64,000 nucleotides of DNA, from contig NZ_FZTC01000015.1 of assembly GCF_900200035.1 (NCBI RefSeq), forward strand, positions 248,001-312,000. The letters run 5' to 3'. The translations under genes and the position numbers were made by a program. The DNA is from Klebsiella grimontii (GTDB lineage Bacteria; Pseudomonadota; Gammaproteobacteria; Enterobacterales; Enterobacteriaceae). Shown one piece after another: positions 35,828 to 44,339 of the stretch. The notes under the pieces were generated by a model. It ran no database searches. It worked only from the letters and a program-made list of their open reading frames with translations, and was not told the origin of the DNA. The stretch's first letter is position 1. Each line of letters begins with the position of its first letter.

Positions 35828-37885
35828 ATGAAAAAATTTGCGCCTTTGAGTCCGAAGGTCAATGCGCTATTGCATGGCGCCGACTATAACCCGGAGCAGT
35901 GGGAGAACTATCCCGATATTATCGATAAAGATATTGCCATGATGCAGCAGGCAAAATGTAATGTCATGTCGGTAGGAATATTTAGCTGGGCGAAACTTGA
36001 ACCTCAGGAAGGCGTATTTGAGTTTGGCTGGTTGGACAGTATCCTGGATAAACTGTATGCCGCCGGAATTCATGTCTTTCTCGCGACCCCAAGCGGCGCG
36101 CGCCCGGCGTGGATGTCGCAAAAGTACCCTCAGGTCCTGCGCGTCGGTCGCGATCGCGTGCCTGCGCTGCACGGTGGGCGTCACAACCACTGTATGTCGT
36201 CGCCGGTCTATCGTGAGAAAACCCTGAAAATTAACACCCTGCTGGCGGAGCGCTACGCGCAGCATCCGGCGGTGCTGGGCTGGCATATCTCCAATGAGTA
36301 TGGCGGCGAGTGCCACTGTAGCCTGTGCCAGGAGCGTTTCCGCGACTGGCTGAAAGCGCGCTATGAAACGCTGGATAATCTTAATCACGCCTGGTGGAGC
36401 ACCTTCTGGAGCCACACCTATAGCGACTGGTCGCAGATCGAATCCCCGGCTCCGCAGGGGGAAGTCTCCATTCATGGTCTGAACCTTGACTGGCATCGCT
36501 TCAATACCGCTCAGGTGACGGATTTCTGCCGCCACGAAATTGCGCCGCTGAAAGCGGCGAATGCTGAGCTGCCAGTGACAACCAACTTTATGGAGTATTT
36601 CTACGATTACGACTACTGGCAGCTGGCGCCGGCGCTGGACTTCATCTCGTGGGACAGCTACCCCATGTGGCATCGCGATAAAGATGAAACCACGCTGGCC
36701 TGCTACACCGCCATGTATCACGATATGATGCGCAGCCTGAAGGGCGGAAAACCGTTTGTCCTGATGGAGTCCACGCCGAGCGCGACTAACTGGCAGCCGA
36801 CCAGCAAGCTGAAAAAACCGGGAATGCATATTCTCTCTTCTCTGCAGGCGGTAGCGCACGGGGCTGACTCGGTACAGTATTTCCAGTGGCGTAAGAGTCG
36901 CGGTTCGGTAGAGAAATTCCATGGCGCAATTATCGATCACGTCGGTCACCTGGATACGCGCGTGGGCCGTGAAGTGACTAAGCTTGGCGAGATGTTAAGC
37001 CAGCTGCCGGGCGTGGTGGGCTGCCGGACGGATGCGCAAGTGGCGATTATCTTTGACCAGCAAAACCGCTGGGCGCTGGATGATGCTCAGGGGCCGCGTA
37101 ATCTCGGGATGGAGTATGAAAATACCGTCAACGAGCACTATCGTCCGTTCTGGGAACAGGGGATTGCGGTAGATATTATTGATGCCGACGTTGACCTGAG
37201 CGCTTATCGGCTGGTCATTGCCCCGATGCTATATATGGTTCGCGACGGCTTTGCCGAACGCGCGGAAGCGTTTGTGGCCAACGGCGGCCACTTAGTTACA
37301 ACATACTGGACGGGAATTGTTAACGAATCGGACCTGTGCTATCTCGGCGGCTTCCCGGGTCCGCTGCGCAAGCTGCTGGGCATCTGGGCGGAAGAGATTG
37401 ACTGCCTGAACGATGGCGAACGTAATCTGGTACAGGGGCTGGCGGGCAATGAAGGGGGGCTGCAGGGGCCGTATCAGGTACGCCATCTGTGTGAACTGAT
37501 CCACGCCGAAACGGCGCAGCCGCTGGCGACCTACCGCGATGATTTTTACGCGGGAAGACCGGCGGTCACCGTCAATCACGTAGGTAAAGGCAAGGCCTGG
37601 CACGTCGCTTCGCGCAACGATCTGGCTTTCCAGCGGGACTTCTTCAGCGCCATAAGTAAAGAGCTGGCGCTGCCGCGCGCGGTGGAGGCCGATTTCCCGC
37701 CGGGCGTGGTGGCGACCGCGCGCACGGACGGTGAGACTACTTACGTGTTCCTGCAAAACTACAGCGCGCAGCAGCAGCAGGTGACCTTACCGCATGGCTA
37801 TCAGGATACCCTCACCGGCACGGCCCTGAACGCGCCGTTGATCTTAAAAGCATGGGATTGCCGCATCCTCAGTCGTCACGCGTAA
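35828..37885 (+). CDS. ganA: GH42 beta-galactosidase
   Basis: Cytosolic family 42 beta-galactosidase of 685 residues (Bacillus GanA 687), without a signal peptide, hydrolysing imported galacto-oligosaccharides to galactose. Acid/base Glu157 lies in HISNEYGGECHCSLCQ and nucleophile Glu314 in VLMESTPSATNW; the Cys cluster after Glu157 matches the zinc site of the family. An earlier ATG at 35819 overlaps the AGGA motif, so ATG 35828, eight bases beyond it, is preferred. Last gene before a strong terminator. Confidence 0.93.
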   Translation: MKKFAPLSPKVNALLHGADYNPEQWENYPDIIDKDIAMMQQAKCNVMSVGIFSWAKLEPQEGVFEFGWLDSILDKLYAAGIHVFLATPSGARPAWMSQKYPQVLRVGRDRVPALHGGRHNHCMSSPVYREKTLKINTLLAERYAQHPAVLGWHISNEYGGECHCSLCQERFRDWLKARYETLDNLNHAWWSTFWSHTYSDWSQIESPAPQGEVSIHGLNLDWHRFNTAQVTDFCRHEIAPLKAANAELPVTTNFMEYFYDYDYWQLAPALDFISWDSYPMWHRDKDETTLACYTAMYHDMMRSLKGGKPFVLMESTPSATNWQPTSKLKKPGMHILSSLQAVAHGADSVQYFQWRKSRGSVEKFHGAIIDHVGHLDTRVGREVTKLGEMLSQLPGVVGCRTDAQVAIIFDQQNRWALDDAQGPRNLGMEYENTVNEHYRPFWEQGIAVDIIDADVDLSAYRLVIAPMLYMVRDGFAERAEAFVANGGHLVTTYWTGIVNESDLCYLGGFPGPLRKLLGIWAEEIDCLNDGERNLVQGLAGNEGGLQGPYQVRHLCELIHAETAQPLATYRDDFYAGRPAVTVNHVGKGKAWHVASRNDLAFQRDFFSAISKELALPRAVEADFPPGVVATARTDGETTYVFLQNYSAQQQQVTLPHGYQDTLTGTALNAPLILKAWDCRILSRHA

Positions 37886-37900
37886 TTTCTCTCTATCCGC

Positions 37901-37928
37901 GCCTGCTCCTGCGAGCAGGCATTTTTTT
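37901..37928 (+). terminator. Intrinsic terminator of the ganSPQBA operon
   Basis: GCCTGCTC and GAGCAGGC form a perfect 8-bp stem with a CTGC loop, followed by ATTTTTTT, 16 bases after the GH42 stop. It separates the enzymes from the EIIB gene. Confidence 0.9.
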
Positions 37929-37950
37929 ATCTGCTTATCAGGAGTCTATT

Positions 37951-38265
37951 ATGGTGAGTTTAAAATCCTTTCTGAATTACTTCTCCCCGTCTCGTCCGGC
38001 GGTAACGTTAAGCCCTGCGGAACAACAACAGATTGAACGGTTAATTCAGGCTTTCGGCGGTGAGGAAAATATCATCAACGTTGACGCCTGTATTACCCGC
38101 TTGCGCGTCACGGTGAACAATCTGTCGATTGTTGACTCTCAGGGACTACAGCAGCAGGGCGCGCTTGGCGTGATTATTCTTGGGCAGCAGGTGCATGCTA
38201 TTTTCGGTAAGCAGTCGGATGCTTTGCGACAATTACTTGACGAACACTTTGCCAGCCGTAAATAA
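37951..38265 (+). CDS. Orphan glucose-type PTS EIIB domain protein
   Basis: A 104-residue soluble protein consisting of only an EIIB domain of the glucose/N-acetylglucosamine PTS family. The phosphorylation cysteine is Cys47 in NVDACITRLRVTV, almost the same as PtsG; it ends in VHAIFGKQSDALRQLL, again PtsG-like. No EIIC or EIIA is nearby. ATG 37951 has AGGAG seven bases upstream. It lies 23 bases after the terminator of the gan operon, so it is expressed by read-through or from a short promoter. A regulatory phosphoprotein or sugar-kinase-like partner are possible roles; neither is shown. Confidence 0.82.
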   Translation: MVSLKSFLNYFSPSRPAVTLSPAEQQQIERLIQAFGGEENIINVDACITRLRVTVNNLSIVDSQGLQQQGALGVIILGQQVHAIFGKQSDALRQLLDEHFASRK

Positions 38266-38272
38266 AATAAAA

Positions 38273-38300
38273 CGGGATAACGCAATAATGGGTTATCCCG
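38273..38300 (-). terminator. Intrinsic terminator of ganL
   Basis: CGGGATAAC and GTTATCCCG form a perfect 9-bp stem with a 10-base loop. On the minus strand it is followed by TTTTATTTTATTT. It lies 88 bases after the porin stop and may also act on the EIIB transcript. Confidence 0.75.
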
Positions 38301-38388
38301 AAAATAAAACAAAGCATTCAATGGCAATAATCATTACCGGAGGGTAATTAACGACCTTACAGTTGGAGATAAAACAGTTTAGCTACTC

Positions 38389-39660
38389 TTACCACCAGGC
38401 TTCGACCTGGACACCAAAGTTCCACGTATTATTGGCAGTTTGATCTTCGAACGGTTTACCATTTTCTGAGTCATTCAGATAAGAAGCGAAAATACGCAGT
38501 TCCGGGCGAGACATAAAGTCAGGGCCATCGGCCAGGCCCAGCGCGATGGTGTATTTCTCACCGGCCTGCTTATAGTCCGTATTGTTCTTGTAGCTATCTT
38601 TTTGGTAAAAACCGCCTACTTCGCCAATCAGGCGTACATATTCGGTGAACTGATACTGTCCGCGAGCTACCAGCGACAGCATGCGCGTTTTATCCGTGTA
38701 ATCGGTGATGTTGTCCGCGGAGCCCCAGGTCAGAACGTGGTTAATAGAGAATTTTTCGGTGATCGGAATTAAACCGGTATTGATCACCCGATAGCCGGTG
38801 GCGTCATTGACGTAGTTCCACATGTCATACCAGCCGCCGCCCTGGGAAACCATGTTCTGCGCCAGCCCTTTGTTTGCGTACTGCAGCACCGTTTTGTTGT
38901 AACCGCCCAGCATATCCTGGCTGATTTCACCGGTTAGCATGACGCCGTTTTCTGCATCATACAGGCCGCCGTAGGAGTCCTGCTTTTTGGTGGTGTTAGG
39001 CATCGCGTAGTCGATACCAAATTCGGTCCACGACCCGGCCCATGGCTTCCAGCCTGCGTAGCGCAGGTCAAGGTAGTTAATATTCACGTTGCTGTCGCCG
39101 TCGACGCGGTAGTCAACGTCATTCGCGTCGCCGCGGATCCAGGCAAATGAGACGGCGCCAGGGCCGAGGGTATAGTTTTCGATCCCGGCGCCGGATCCGG
39201 AAATGTTCCAGTATTTGGTATCAATGATGTGCAGATCGTGGCGCTGGTAGTAGCGTTTACCGCCCCAAATGACCGCGTTCGGATCGCCGGGGACCAGCCC
39301 TTTAATTTGCAGGTTGAGCTGGCGCAGGCCGAACTGCGCATCATCATCGAGCGTGGTTTCGTTATCGTTCGAACCGTCTGAAACCATGCTGACCATGCTA
39401 TCGAGATAGAAGCTCACGTCATTTTTCTTGTAGACCTCCGAGCCCAACTCCAGCTCGCCGTAGGTATCGGACTCGTTACCCAGACGGCCAATTTTGTTTT
39501 TTTGCCATTCGGCCTGACTACCGTCGCTGGAGACCCCAACCCCGGCGCGCATATAGCCATGAAAATCGATACCCGGAAGCGTGGCGGAAGCAGCAAACAC
39601 GGATGGTGAAATCAGCGCAGCGGCCAACGCAGCGGAGAGTGTGCGCAGCGTAGTGTTCAT
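38389..39660 (-). CDS. ganL: LamB-type outer-membrane porin of the gan locus
   Basis: Outer-membrane sugar porin, 423 residues, LamB family. A signal peptide (1-23, ending SVFA) is followed by FHGYMRAGVGVSSDGSQ, the typical LamB start, and it ends with GVQVEAWW as maltoporins do (aromatic C terminus for BAM recognition). ATG 39660 is preceded by AAGAGGA on the minus strand; the upstream in-frame start is not supported. Position suggests entry of galactan oligosaccharides, like GanL of Erwinia/Yersinia. Divergent from the LacI-type regulator. Confidence 0.9.
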   Translation of the reverse strand: MNTTLRTLSAALAAALISPSVFAASATLPGIDFHGYMRAGVGVSSDGSQAEWQKNKIGRLGNESDTYGELELGSEVYKKNDVSFYLDSMVSMVSDGSNDNETTLDDDAQFGLRQLNLQIKGLVPGDPNAVIWGGKRYYQRHDLHIIDTKYWNISGSGAGIENYTLGPGAVSFAWIRGDANDVDYRVDGDSNVNINYLDLRYAGWKPWAGSWTEFGIDYAMPNTTKKQDSYGGLYDAENGVMLTGEISQDMLGGYNKTVLQYANKGLAQNMVSQGGGWYDMWNYVNDATGYRVINTGLIPITEKFSINHVLTWGSADNITDYTDKTRMLSLVARGQYQFTEYVRLIGEVGGFYQKDSYKNNTDYKQAGEKYTIALGLADGPDFMSRPELRIFASYLNDSENGKPFEDQTANNTWNFGVQVEAWW

Positions 39661-39680
39661 GTCTATCCTCTTATTGTTTT

Positions 39681-39697
39681 GTATTACGTTCACATAA
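39681..39697 (-). promoter_or_regulatory. Candidate operator ahead of ganL
   Basis: GTATTACGTTCACATAA begins 21 bases upstream of the ganL ATG and shares GTATTACG-Y-TCACA with the minus-strand reading of 39817-39833. Together with 31106-31120 it defines a locus-specific motif. Confidence 0.55.
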
Positions 39698-39751
39698 CCG
39701 ATGTTATAAAATGCCTAAACCAAAATTCAGGCAATTGAATGATCGCTATAG

Positions 39752-39767
39752 TGTGATTAACTGCAAA
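39752..39767. promoter_or_regulatory. Candidate CRP site between ganL and ganR
   Basis: TGTGATTAACTGCAAA has a perfect TGTGA half with a six-base spacer and a degraded second half. Catabolite control of the porin or regulator is plausible. Confidence 0.4.
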
Positions 39768-39816
39768 TAAATTAGCGGGTTTTGTTACGAGTGGTGAGTC
39801 CATTCACAATTTGTTG

Positions 39817-39833
39817 TATTGTGAGCGTAATAC
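39817..39833 (+). promoter_or_regulatory. lac-operator-like site upstream of ganR
   Basis: TATTGTGAGCGTAATAC contains TTGTGAGCG, identical to the left half of the E. coli lac operator, centred on CG. It lies 97 bases upstream of the regulator ATG. An additional TCACAA-N9-TTGTGA dyad (39804-39824) overlaps it. Confidence 0.65.
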
Positions 39834-39929
39834 TTTTAATGCTGATTGTTGTTCGGGGGAGGCGGCAATGAGCGTTTTTTTACATTGCCCCTGTTACAAT
39901 TCAGGGATAACAACATAAGGAACCGGACC

Positions 39930-41003
39930 ATGAAGTCTAAAAGCGCGACCTTAGAAGACGTTGCTCGCCATGCGGGCGTCTCCTATCAGACCGTGTCCAG
40001 GGTACTCAACAAATCTGCTAATGTATCCAAAGCCACGCGCAGCAAGGTGGAGAAATCCATTGAGGAGCTACGCTATGTCCCAAACCGCCTGGCGCAACAG
40101 CTGGTAGGCAAGCAAAGCCGTACCGTGGGCCTGGTTACGATCTCCCTCGCATTGCATGCGCCTTCCCAGGTGGCCGCGGCGGTAAAACGCTATGCGAATG
40201 TGGAAGGTTATCAGGTGCTCATTTCAATGATTGATGAGAGCGTCAACCAAAGCATTCAAGATTCCATTAATGAACTTAAGTCTCAACTGGTGGATAAGGT
40301 CATCATCAACGTGCCGCTGGAGACTGATCAGGCTCAGAAAATTGCCGCTGATAACGATGATATCGTTTGTCTGTTTTTAGATGTCGATCCCTATAGCTCT
40401 GTGTTTAACGTTTCGTTTAACCCGGCGGACGGCACCCGAGCCAGCGTCAAATATCTCTATGAAATGGGGCATCGGGAGATAGCGCTGTTGGCCGGTCCGG
40501 AAAGCTCGGTATCGGCCAAACTGCGTTTGAAAAGCTGGCTAGAAACCCTCGAAGGTTATGGCCTACAGCCGGTCACGGTGATTCGCGGTAACTGGGATGC
40601 GCAGAGCGGCTATGCCGGCGCGCTGCAAATGTTGCGGGAGACGCCAAACTTTACCGCCGTTTTGGTGGGGAACGATCAGATGGCGCTGGGCGTGCTTAGC
40701 GCGTTTCACCAGCATCAGGTACCGATCCCGGGGGAAAAGTCGGTTATTGGTTATGATGATACCTATGAAAGTTCGTTCTTTTACCCGGCGCTAACCACCG
40801 TTTCGCTGGATCTTGACTTACAGGGAAAAGAGGCCGTTCGGCGCCTTCTCGATAGCGGCGATAACGAAACCTCCCATACTTCTTCTATTCTTCCGGCCCG
40901 TCTGGTCGTGCGCCACTCTACCGGGCCGAAAACGGAGCCCGGCAAAGACCTGCAGTCTATTGCCGAACAGCTCAGGGCCCTGGCGCATCGGCTGAGCCCT
41001 TAA
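39930..41003 (+). CDS. ganR: LacI-family regulator of the gan locus (GanR)
   Basis: Repressor of 357 residues, very close to LacI itself (360). The HTH reads TLEDVARHAGVSYQTVSRVLNKS, with Tyr19, Gln20 and Arg24 equivalent to LacI Tyr17, Gln18 and Arg22, and the hinge PNRLAQQLVGKQS follows. The effector domain ends with VIGYDDTYESSFFYPALTTVSLDL, matching the LacI inducer-site segment. The C-terminal heptad region is present. ATG 39930 follows AAGGAACC; the upstream open frame is unsupported. It should repress gan genes until a galactoside, perhaps galactobiose, binds. Confidence 0.92.
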   Translation: MKSKSATLEDVARHAGVSYQTVSRVLNKSANVSKATRSKVEKSIEELRYVPNRLAQQLVGKQSRTVGLVTISLALHAPSQVAAAVKRYANVEGYQVLISMIDESVNQSIQDSINELKSQLVDKVIINVPLETDQAQKIAADNDDIVCLFLDVDPYSSVFNVSFNPADGTRASVKYLYEMGHREIALLAGPESSVSAKLRLKSWLETLEGYGLQPVTVIRGNWDAQSGYAGALQMLRETPNFTAVLVGNDQMALGVLSAFHQHQVPIPGEKSVIGYDDTYESSFFYPALTTVSLDLDLQGKEAVRRLLDSGDNETSHTSSILPARLVVRHSTGPKTEPGKDLQSIAEQLRALAHRLSP

Positions 41004-41084
41004 TCCGTAACGGGCGGCCTGTGCCGCCCATAATCCTTCTCATTCTCAGGGTTGATCTTTAGACTCGCACGGCGTACGATATTG

Positions 41085-41100
41085 TTATGTTATAACATAA
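41085..41100. promoter_or_regulatory. Zur box upstream of rpmE2-rpmJ2
   Basis: TTATGTTATAACATAA is a perfect 16-bp palindrome and the core of the enterobacterial Zur box. It lies 15 bases before the rpmE2 ATG. Zur would repress the operon when zinc is sufficient. Confidence 0.85.
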
Positions 41101-41114
41101 TGATTGAGGTCGCT

Positions 41115-41378
41115 ATGAAACCCAATATTCATCCGCATTATCGTACGGTGGTTTTTCACGACACCAGCGCTAACGAATTCTTTAAAGTCGGTTCAACGAT
41201 CCGCACCGAGCGTGAGATTGAGCTGGATGGCGAGACGTATCCCTACGTGACGCTCGACGTCTCCTCCAAATCGCATCCGTATTACACCGGTAAACAGAAG
41301 GCCTTCAACAACGAAGGCAGCACCGCACGTTTCCGCCAGCGCTTCGGCGGCTTTATTGATGCGAAGAGGAGCAAATAA
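41115..41378 (+). CDS. rpmE2: Zinc-independent ribosomal protein L31 type B (YkgM)
   Basis: Paralog of L31 that lacks the zinc-binding cysteines and replaces L31 in zinc starvation, freeing ribosomal zinc. The 87-residue product begins [23 protein letters not shown] and contains no cysteine, as expected for type B. ATG 41115 follows GAGGTCGCT; the longer upstream frame overlaps the Zur box. Overlaps the next gene by one base. Confidence 0.96.
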   Translation: MKPNIHPHYRTVVFHDTSANEFFKVGSTIRTEREIELDGETYPYVTLDVSSKSHPYYTGKQKAFNNEGSTARFRQRFGGFIDAKRSK

Positions 41379-41518
41379 TGCAGGTACTCAACTCACTACG
41401 TAGCGCGAAACAGCGCCACCCGGATTGCCAGATCGTTAAACGAAAAGGGCGGCTGTACGTTATCTGCAAAAGCAATCCCCGCTTTAAGGCCGTACAGGGC
41501 CGCAAGAAAAGACGTTAA
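41378..41518 (+). CDS. rpmJ2: Ribosomal protein L36 type B (YkgO)
   Basis: A 46-residue paralog of L36, beginning [20 protein letters not shown] and ending AVQGRKKRR; the product is nearly the same as E. coli YkgO. It lacks the full CXXC...CXXXXH zinc ribbon. Its ATG shares one base with the rpmE2 stop (TAATG), so it is translationally coupled and Zur-controlled with it. The stop overlaps that of the convergent acetyltransferase by two bases. Confidence 0.95.
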   Translation: MQVLNSLRSAKQRHPDCQIVKRKGRLYVICKSNPRFKAVQGRKKRR

Positions 41519-42213
41519 CGGAAGCTCTCCAGCGTTCGTAACTGCTGGCCGTCGGCGCTAAAGTTGTCGGCGGCCAGCCATTGCCGCATTGCTCTGTCAA
41601 TCTGTGGCCACTCGGAATCGATAATCGAAAACCAGTCGGTATCGCGGTTGTGGCCCTTTATCACCAGCGCCTGACGAAAGCGTCCCTCATACTGAAACCC
41701 CAGCCGCAGTGCCGCCCGGCGTGAAGGCTCGTTCAGGCTGTTGCATTTCCACTCGTAGCGACGATAGCCGAGCGTAGCAAATACGTAGTGCATCAGCAGC
41801 CAGTGGGCCTCGGTTGCCATCGCCGTCCGGCTCAACAGAGGCGAGAAGTGAACGTGGCCGACTTCAACAACGCCATTTTTGGCATCGATTCTCATCAGCG
41901 CCAGTGAGCCGATGGGCTGGTCTGTCTGCTGATCTATCACCGCAAAGTGAATGGGGTCGGCCTGCATGGCCACGCTCTCTATCCACGCGCGATATTCCTC
42001 GACGCTGTTATCCGGCTCACGCAGCAGCCATGTCCAGCTTCGCGTATCCGGGGCCAGTCGATGGGCGTCAAACAGCGCACCGGCGTGCGTGGAGCGCAAT
42101 GGCTCAAGCCGGCAAAGGCGACCCTGCAGGTTCAACCTCTCGGGATGCTGACGGGGCTGCCAGTCGGGCAGGGCAGCGCCAACGGGCTGATCGAATTGAT
42201 TAAGATGGCTCAT
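41515..42213 (-). CDS. GNAT-family N-acetyltransferase (RimJ/RimL-like)
   Basis: Cytosolic acetyltransferase, 232 residues, of the Acetyltransf_3 type. The N-terminal part ([24 protein letters not shown]) leads to the acetyl-CoA fold: strands [25 protein letters not shown], then [54 protein letters not shown], which is the typical RimL-like B-motif with the conserved [13 protein letters not shown]. The substrate is unknown. Divergent from a MocR regulator across an inverted repeat, so probably under its control. Confidence 0.85.
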   Translation of the reverse strand: MSHLNQFDQPVGAALPDWQPRQHPERLNLQGRLCRLEPLRSTHAGALFDAHRLAPDTRSWTWLLREPDNSVEEYRAWIESVAMQADPIHFAVIDQQTDQPIGSLALMRIDAKNGVVEVGHVHFSPLLSRTAMATEAHWLLMHYVFATLGYRRYEWKCNSLNEPSRRAALRLGFQYEGRFRQALVIKGHNRDTDWFSIIDSEWPQIDRAMRQWLAADNFSADGQQLRTLESFR

Positions 42214-42262
42214 GGGGGTTTCCTTTGTGGGCGAATGCCATGAGATTAAGCACTTGTTGGTT

Positions 42263-42296
42263 CCATAAAAAGTGCCATAAGAGTATGTTTTTATGG
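42263..42296. promoter_or_regulatory. Inverted and direct CCATAA repeats between GNAT and MocR genes
   Basis: CCATAAAAA (42263-42271) and TTTTTATGG (42288-42296) form a 9-bp perfect inverted repeat; a second direct CCATAA at 42275-42280 is 12 bases from the first. It ends eight bases before the ribosome-binding site of the MocR gene. Confidence 0.6.
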
Positions 42297-42313
42297 TGCC
42301 ACGAGGAGCGGTG

Positions 42314-43768
42314 ATGAATATTCCGGATGATGCTTTTTTTACTTTACTCGAGCAGGCCCTGCGCGGTAAAGGAAGTGAAACCCTACAGCGTACCCTCTAT
42401 CAGCAACTGCGCGAGGCTATTTTGCAGGGCACGCTGGCGGGCGATAGTCGTCTACCCGGTTCGCGCGCCATGGCGCAGCATCTGGGGCTGTCGCGCAATA
42501 CCATCAACAGCGCGCTGGAGCAGTTGGCGATAGAAGGATATCTATTGCGTAGTCGCCAGGGGACGTACGTCGCGCCCTTGAGGTCTCAGGGAGAAGGGGA
42601 CATTGAGGCGCGCGTTATTGTGCTCCCTGAATATTTACAGGGACTGCCGGCAGCAATTCACCGTGATTCGCCCACGCTGCTCTTTACGCCGGGAATGCCT
42701 GCGGTTAATTACTTTCCACTTTCCATCTGGCGTCGACTGCTCGATCGGGTACTGCGCGAAGAGGCCAGCGCATTACTGGGCTACGGCGATGCGCAGGGAG
42801 AGCTCGTACTGCGAAAAGCCATTGCCCGGCACCTCGCGCTCTCCCGGGGGATCCGCTGCGAAGCCAGCCAGATTGTGATTACTGAAGGGGCGCTGGAAGG
42901 CGTCGATTTATGCACGCACCTGCTGAGCGTAGCCGGCGATAGGGCATGGGTGGAAGAGCCCGGTTATCCGGGAGCAAAAAGCATCTTTCTCAAATCAGGG
43001 CTTCATATAAAGGGCGTACCGGTTGATCGTGAAGGAATGCGTTTTGATACCTCTGATGATAGCGAAGCGCCGCGATTGATCTTTACTTCACCTTCACATC
43101 AGTACCCCTGCGGAGCCGTAATGAGCGCCGGGCGACGACTGGCGTTACTGGAATATGCCCGCCGGTATGATTCGTGGATTATTGAGGATGATTACGACAG
43201 CGAATTTCGCTATAGCGGCGAGCCCATTCCGGCCATGCTGGGGATGGCGAAGCACGGGCCGGTGGTTTATCTGGGGACGTTCAGCAAAACGCTGTTTCCA
43301 GCGCTGCGCATCGGTTTTATGGTGATGCCTCCCGCGCTGGCGGACGCTGCACAAGGCGCCATTGGGGCGCTATTACGCGGCGGGCACCGGGCTGAACAGA
43401 AGGCGCTGGCGTTGTTCATTGAAGAGGGGCACTACGCACGTCATTTGGCCGCCATGCGCCGTTTGTACCGCAAACGCCAGCAGCAGCTGCGGGACGTCCT
43501 TGCTCAAGAACTTAACCATCCTTATGAACTCTTGGGCGGCGAGGGGGGCTTGCACCTGACCGTCGCTATCGACAACGTGGATGACCAGGCGATTGCGCAG
43601 CAGGCCCGGCGGTTTCAGCTGGCGCCCGGGGCATTAAGCCGTTTTTATCTTGATGCAAAAACGGCGCGAAGCGGGTTGGTTCTGGGCTACGGAAATACGT
43701 CCGCCTCACATTTTATTGCTGCGGTACGGACGCTCAATCGTCTTATTGCGCAGAACCGACGCGAGTAA
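42314..43768 (+). CDS. MocR-family PLP-dependent transcriptional regulator (PdxR-like)
   Basis: GntR-type winged HTH (about 25-90: [57 protein letters not shown]) fused to an aminotransferase-like domain, 484 residues. PLP lysine Lys325 is in [29 protein letters not shown] (about 291-304) is characteristic. ATG 42314 follows AGGAG by five bases. This is the PdxR/YdcR-like branch, distinct from the YczR-like gene at 23.9-25.4 kb. Divergent from the GNAT gene, probably its target. Its 3 prime end overlaps convergent ylaC by 26 bases. Confidence 0.87.
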   Translation: MNIPDDAFFTLLEQALRGKGSETLQRTLYQQLREAILQGTLAGDSRLPGSRAMAQHLGLSRNTINSALEQLAIEGYLLRSRQGTYVAPLRSQGEGDIEARVIVLPEYLQGLPAAIHRDSPTLLFTPGMPAVNYFPLSIWRRLLDRVLREEASALLGYGDAQGELVLRKAIARHLALSRGIRCEASQIVITEGALEGVDLCTHLLSVAGDRAWVEEPGYPGAKSIFLKSGLHIKGVPVDREGMRFDTSDDSEAPRLIFTSPSHQYPCGAVMSAGRRLALLEYARRYDSWIIEDDYDSEFRYSGEPIPAMLGMAKHGPVVYLGTFSKTLFPALRIGFMVMPPALADAAQGAIGALLRGGHRAEQKALALFIEEGHYARHLAAMRRLYRKRQQQLRDVLAQELNHPYELLGGEGGLHLTVAIDNVDDQAIAQQARRFQLAPGALSRFYLDAKTARSGLVLGYGNTSASHFIAAVRTLNRLIAQNRRE

Positions 43769-44213
43769 GGGAAAACACATCGTAAAATGAGAGTTCGCCT
43801 TTGGTGGCGATCATTTTTTGTAGCTGCGCCTTCTGATCGCGACCGACGCGTGGCGATTGCAGAATGCGTTCGAGCAGTTGTTCAGGGACAAACCGGGTGT
43901 TATACCATTCGCCGTTGTAGCAAACGCGAAAATCAAGAACGTCGATATCTTCATAACGATAGCGCGGATAGACGTCAAAGAAGAAGAAACCGTTTAGCAG
44001 AACAAATAACACGATTAACAGCCAGACAGAATCCACCAGCGTTTCGGAACGAAGCATCACAATAAGCGTGGCCAGGAAAGCCGCGTACATGGCGACAAAA
44101 AGCCATGGGTGATTGCGAATAAAGCTAATGCTAAAGCGCGGACGATTGTCGCGCTTCTCTTTCACATTAAGTTCATCAATGGTGCTTTTTAGCAGCAGCT
44201 GTATTTCTGTCAT
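43743..44213 (-). CDS. ylaC: Inner-membrane protein YlaC
   Basis: Membrane protein of unknown function, 156 residues as in E. coli. Two closely spaced transmembrane helices (about 35-56 and 62-80) are followed by a cytoplasmic domain with the highly conserved [35 protein letters not shown]. The start at MTEIQLLL is set by E. coli YlaC; 15 further codons are open upstream. Convergent with and overlapping the MocR gene by 26 bases. Confidence 0.95.
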   Translation of the reverse strand: MTEIQLLLKSTIDELNVKEKRDNRPRFSISFIRNHPWLFVAMYAAFLATLIVMLRSETLVDSVWLLIVLFVLLNGFFFFDVYPRYRYEDIDVLDFRVCYNGEWYNTRFVPEQLLERILQSPRVGRDQKAQLQKMIATKGELSFYDVFSLTRVGSAQ

Positions 44214-44339
44214 CTTATTCCCCAAATTCTGCCATGAGCCCGTATGCAGGCGTGACAAACCGGGCTCAGCCTGGGGGGTATTTTATGTTGCGTAAATCCA
44301 GGGGGAAAGTAACAGATTGGTTGCAGAAAAGCATAACAG

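Noticed and set aside
35867..36949. 360-residue minus-strand ORF opposite GH42 gene
   Set aside because: Arg/His-rich shadow of the GH42 reading frame.
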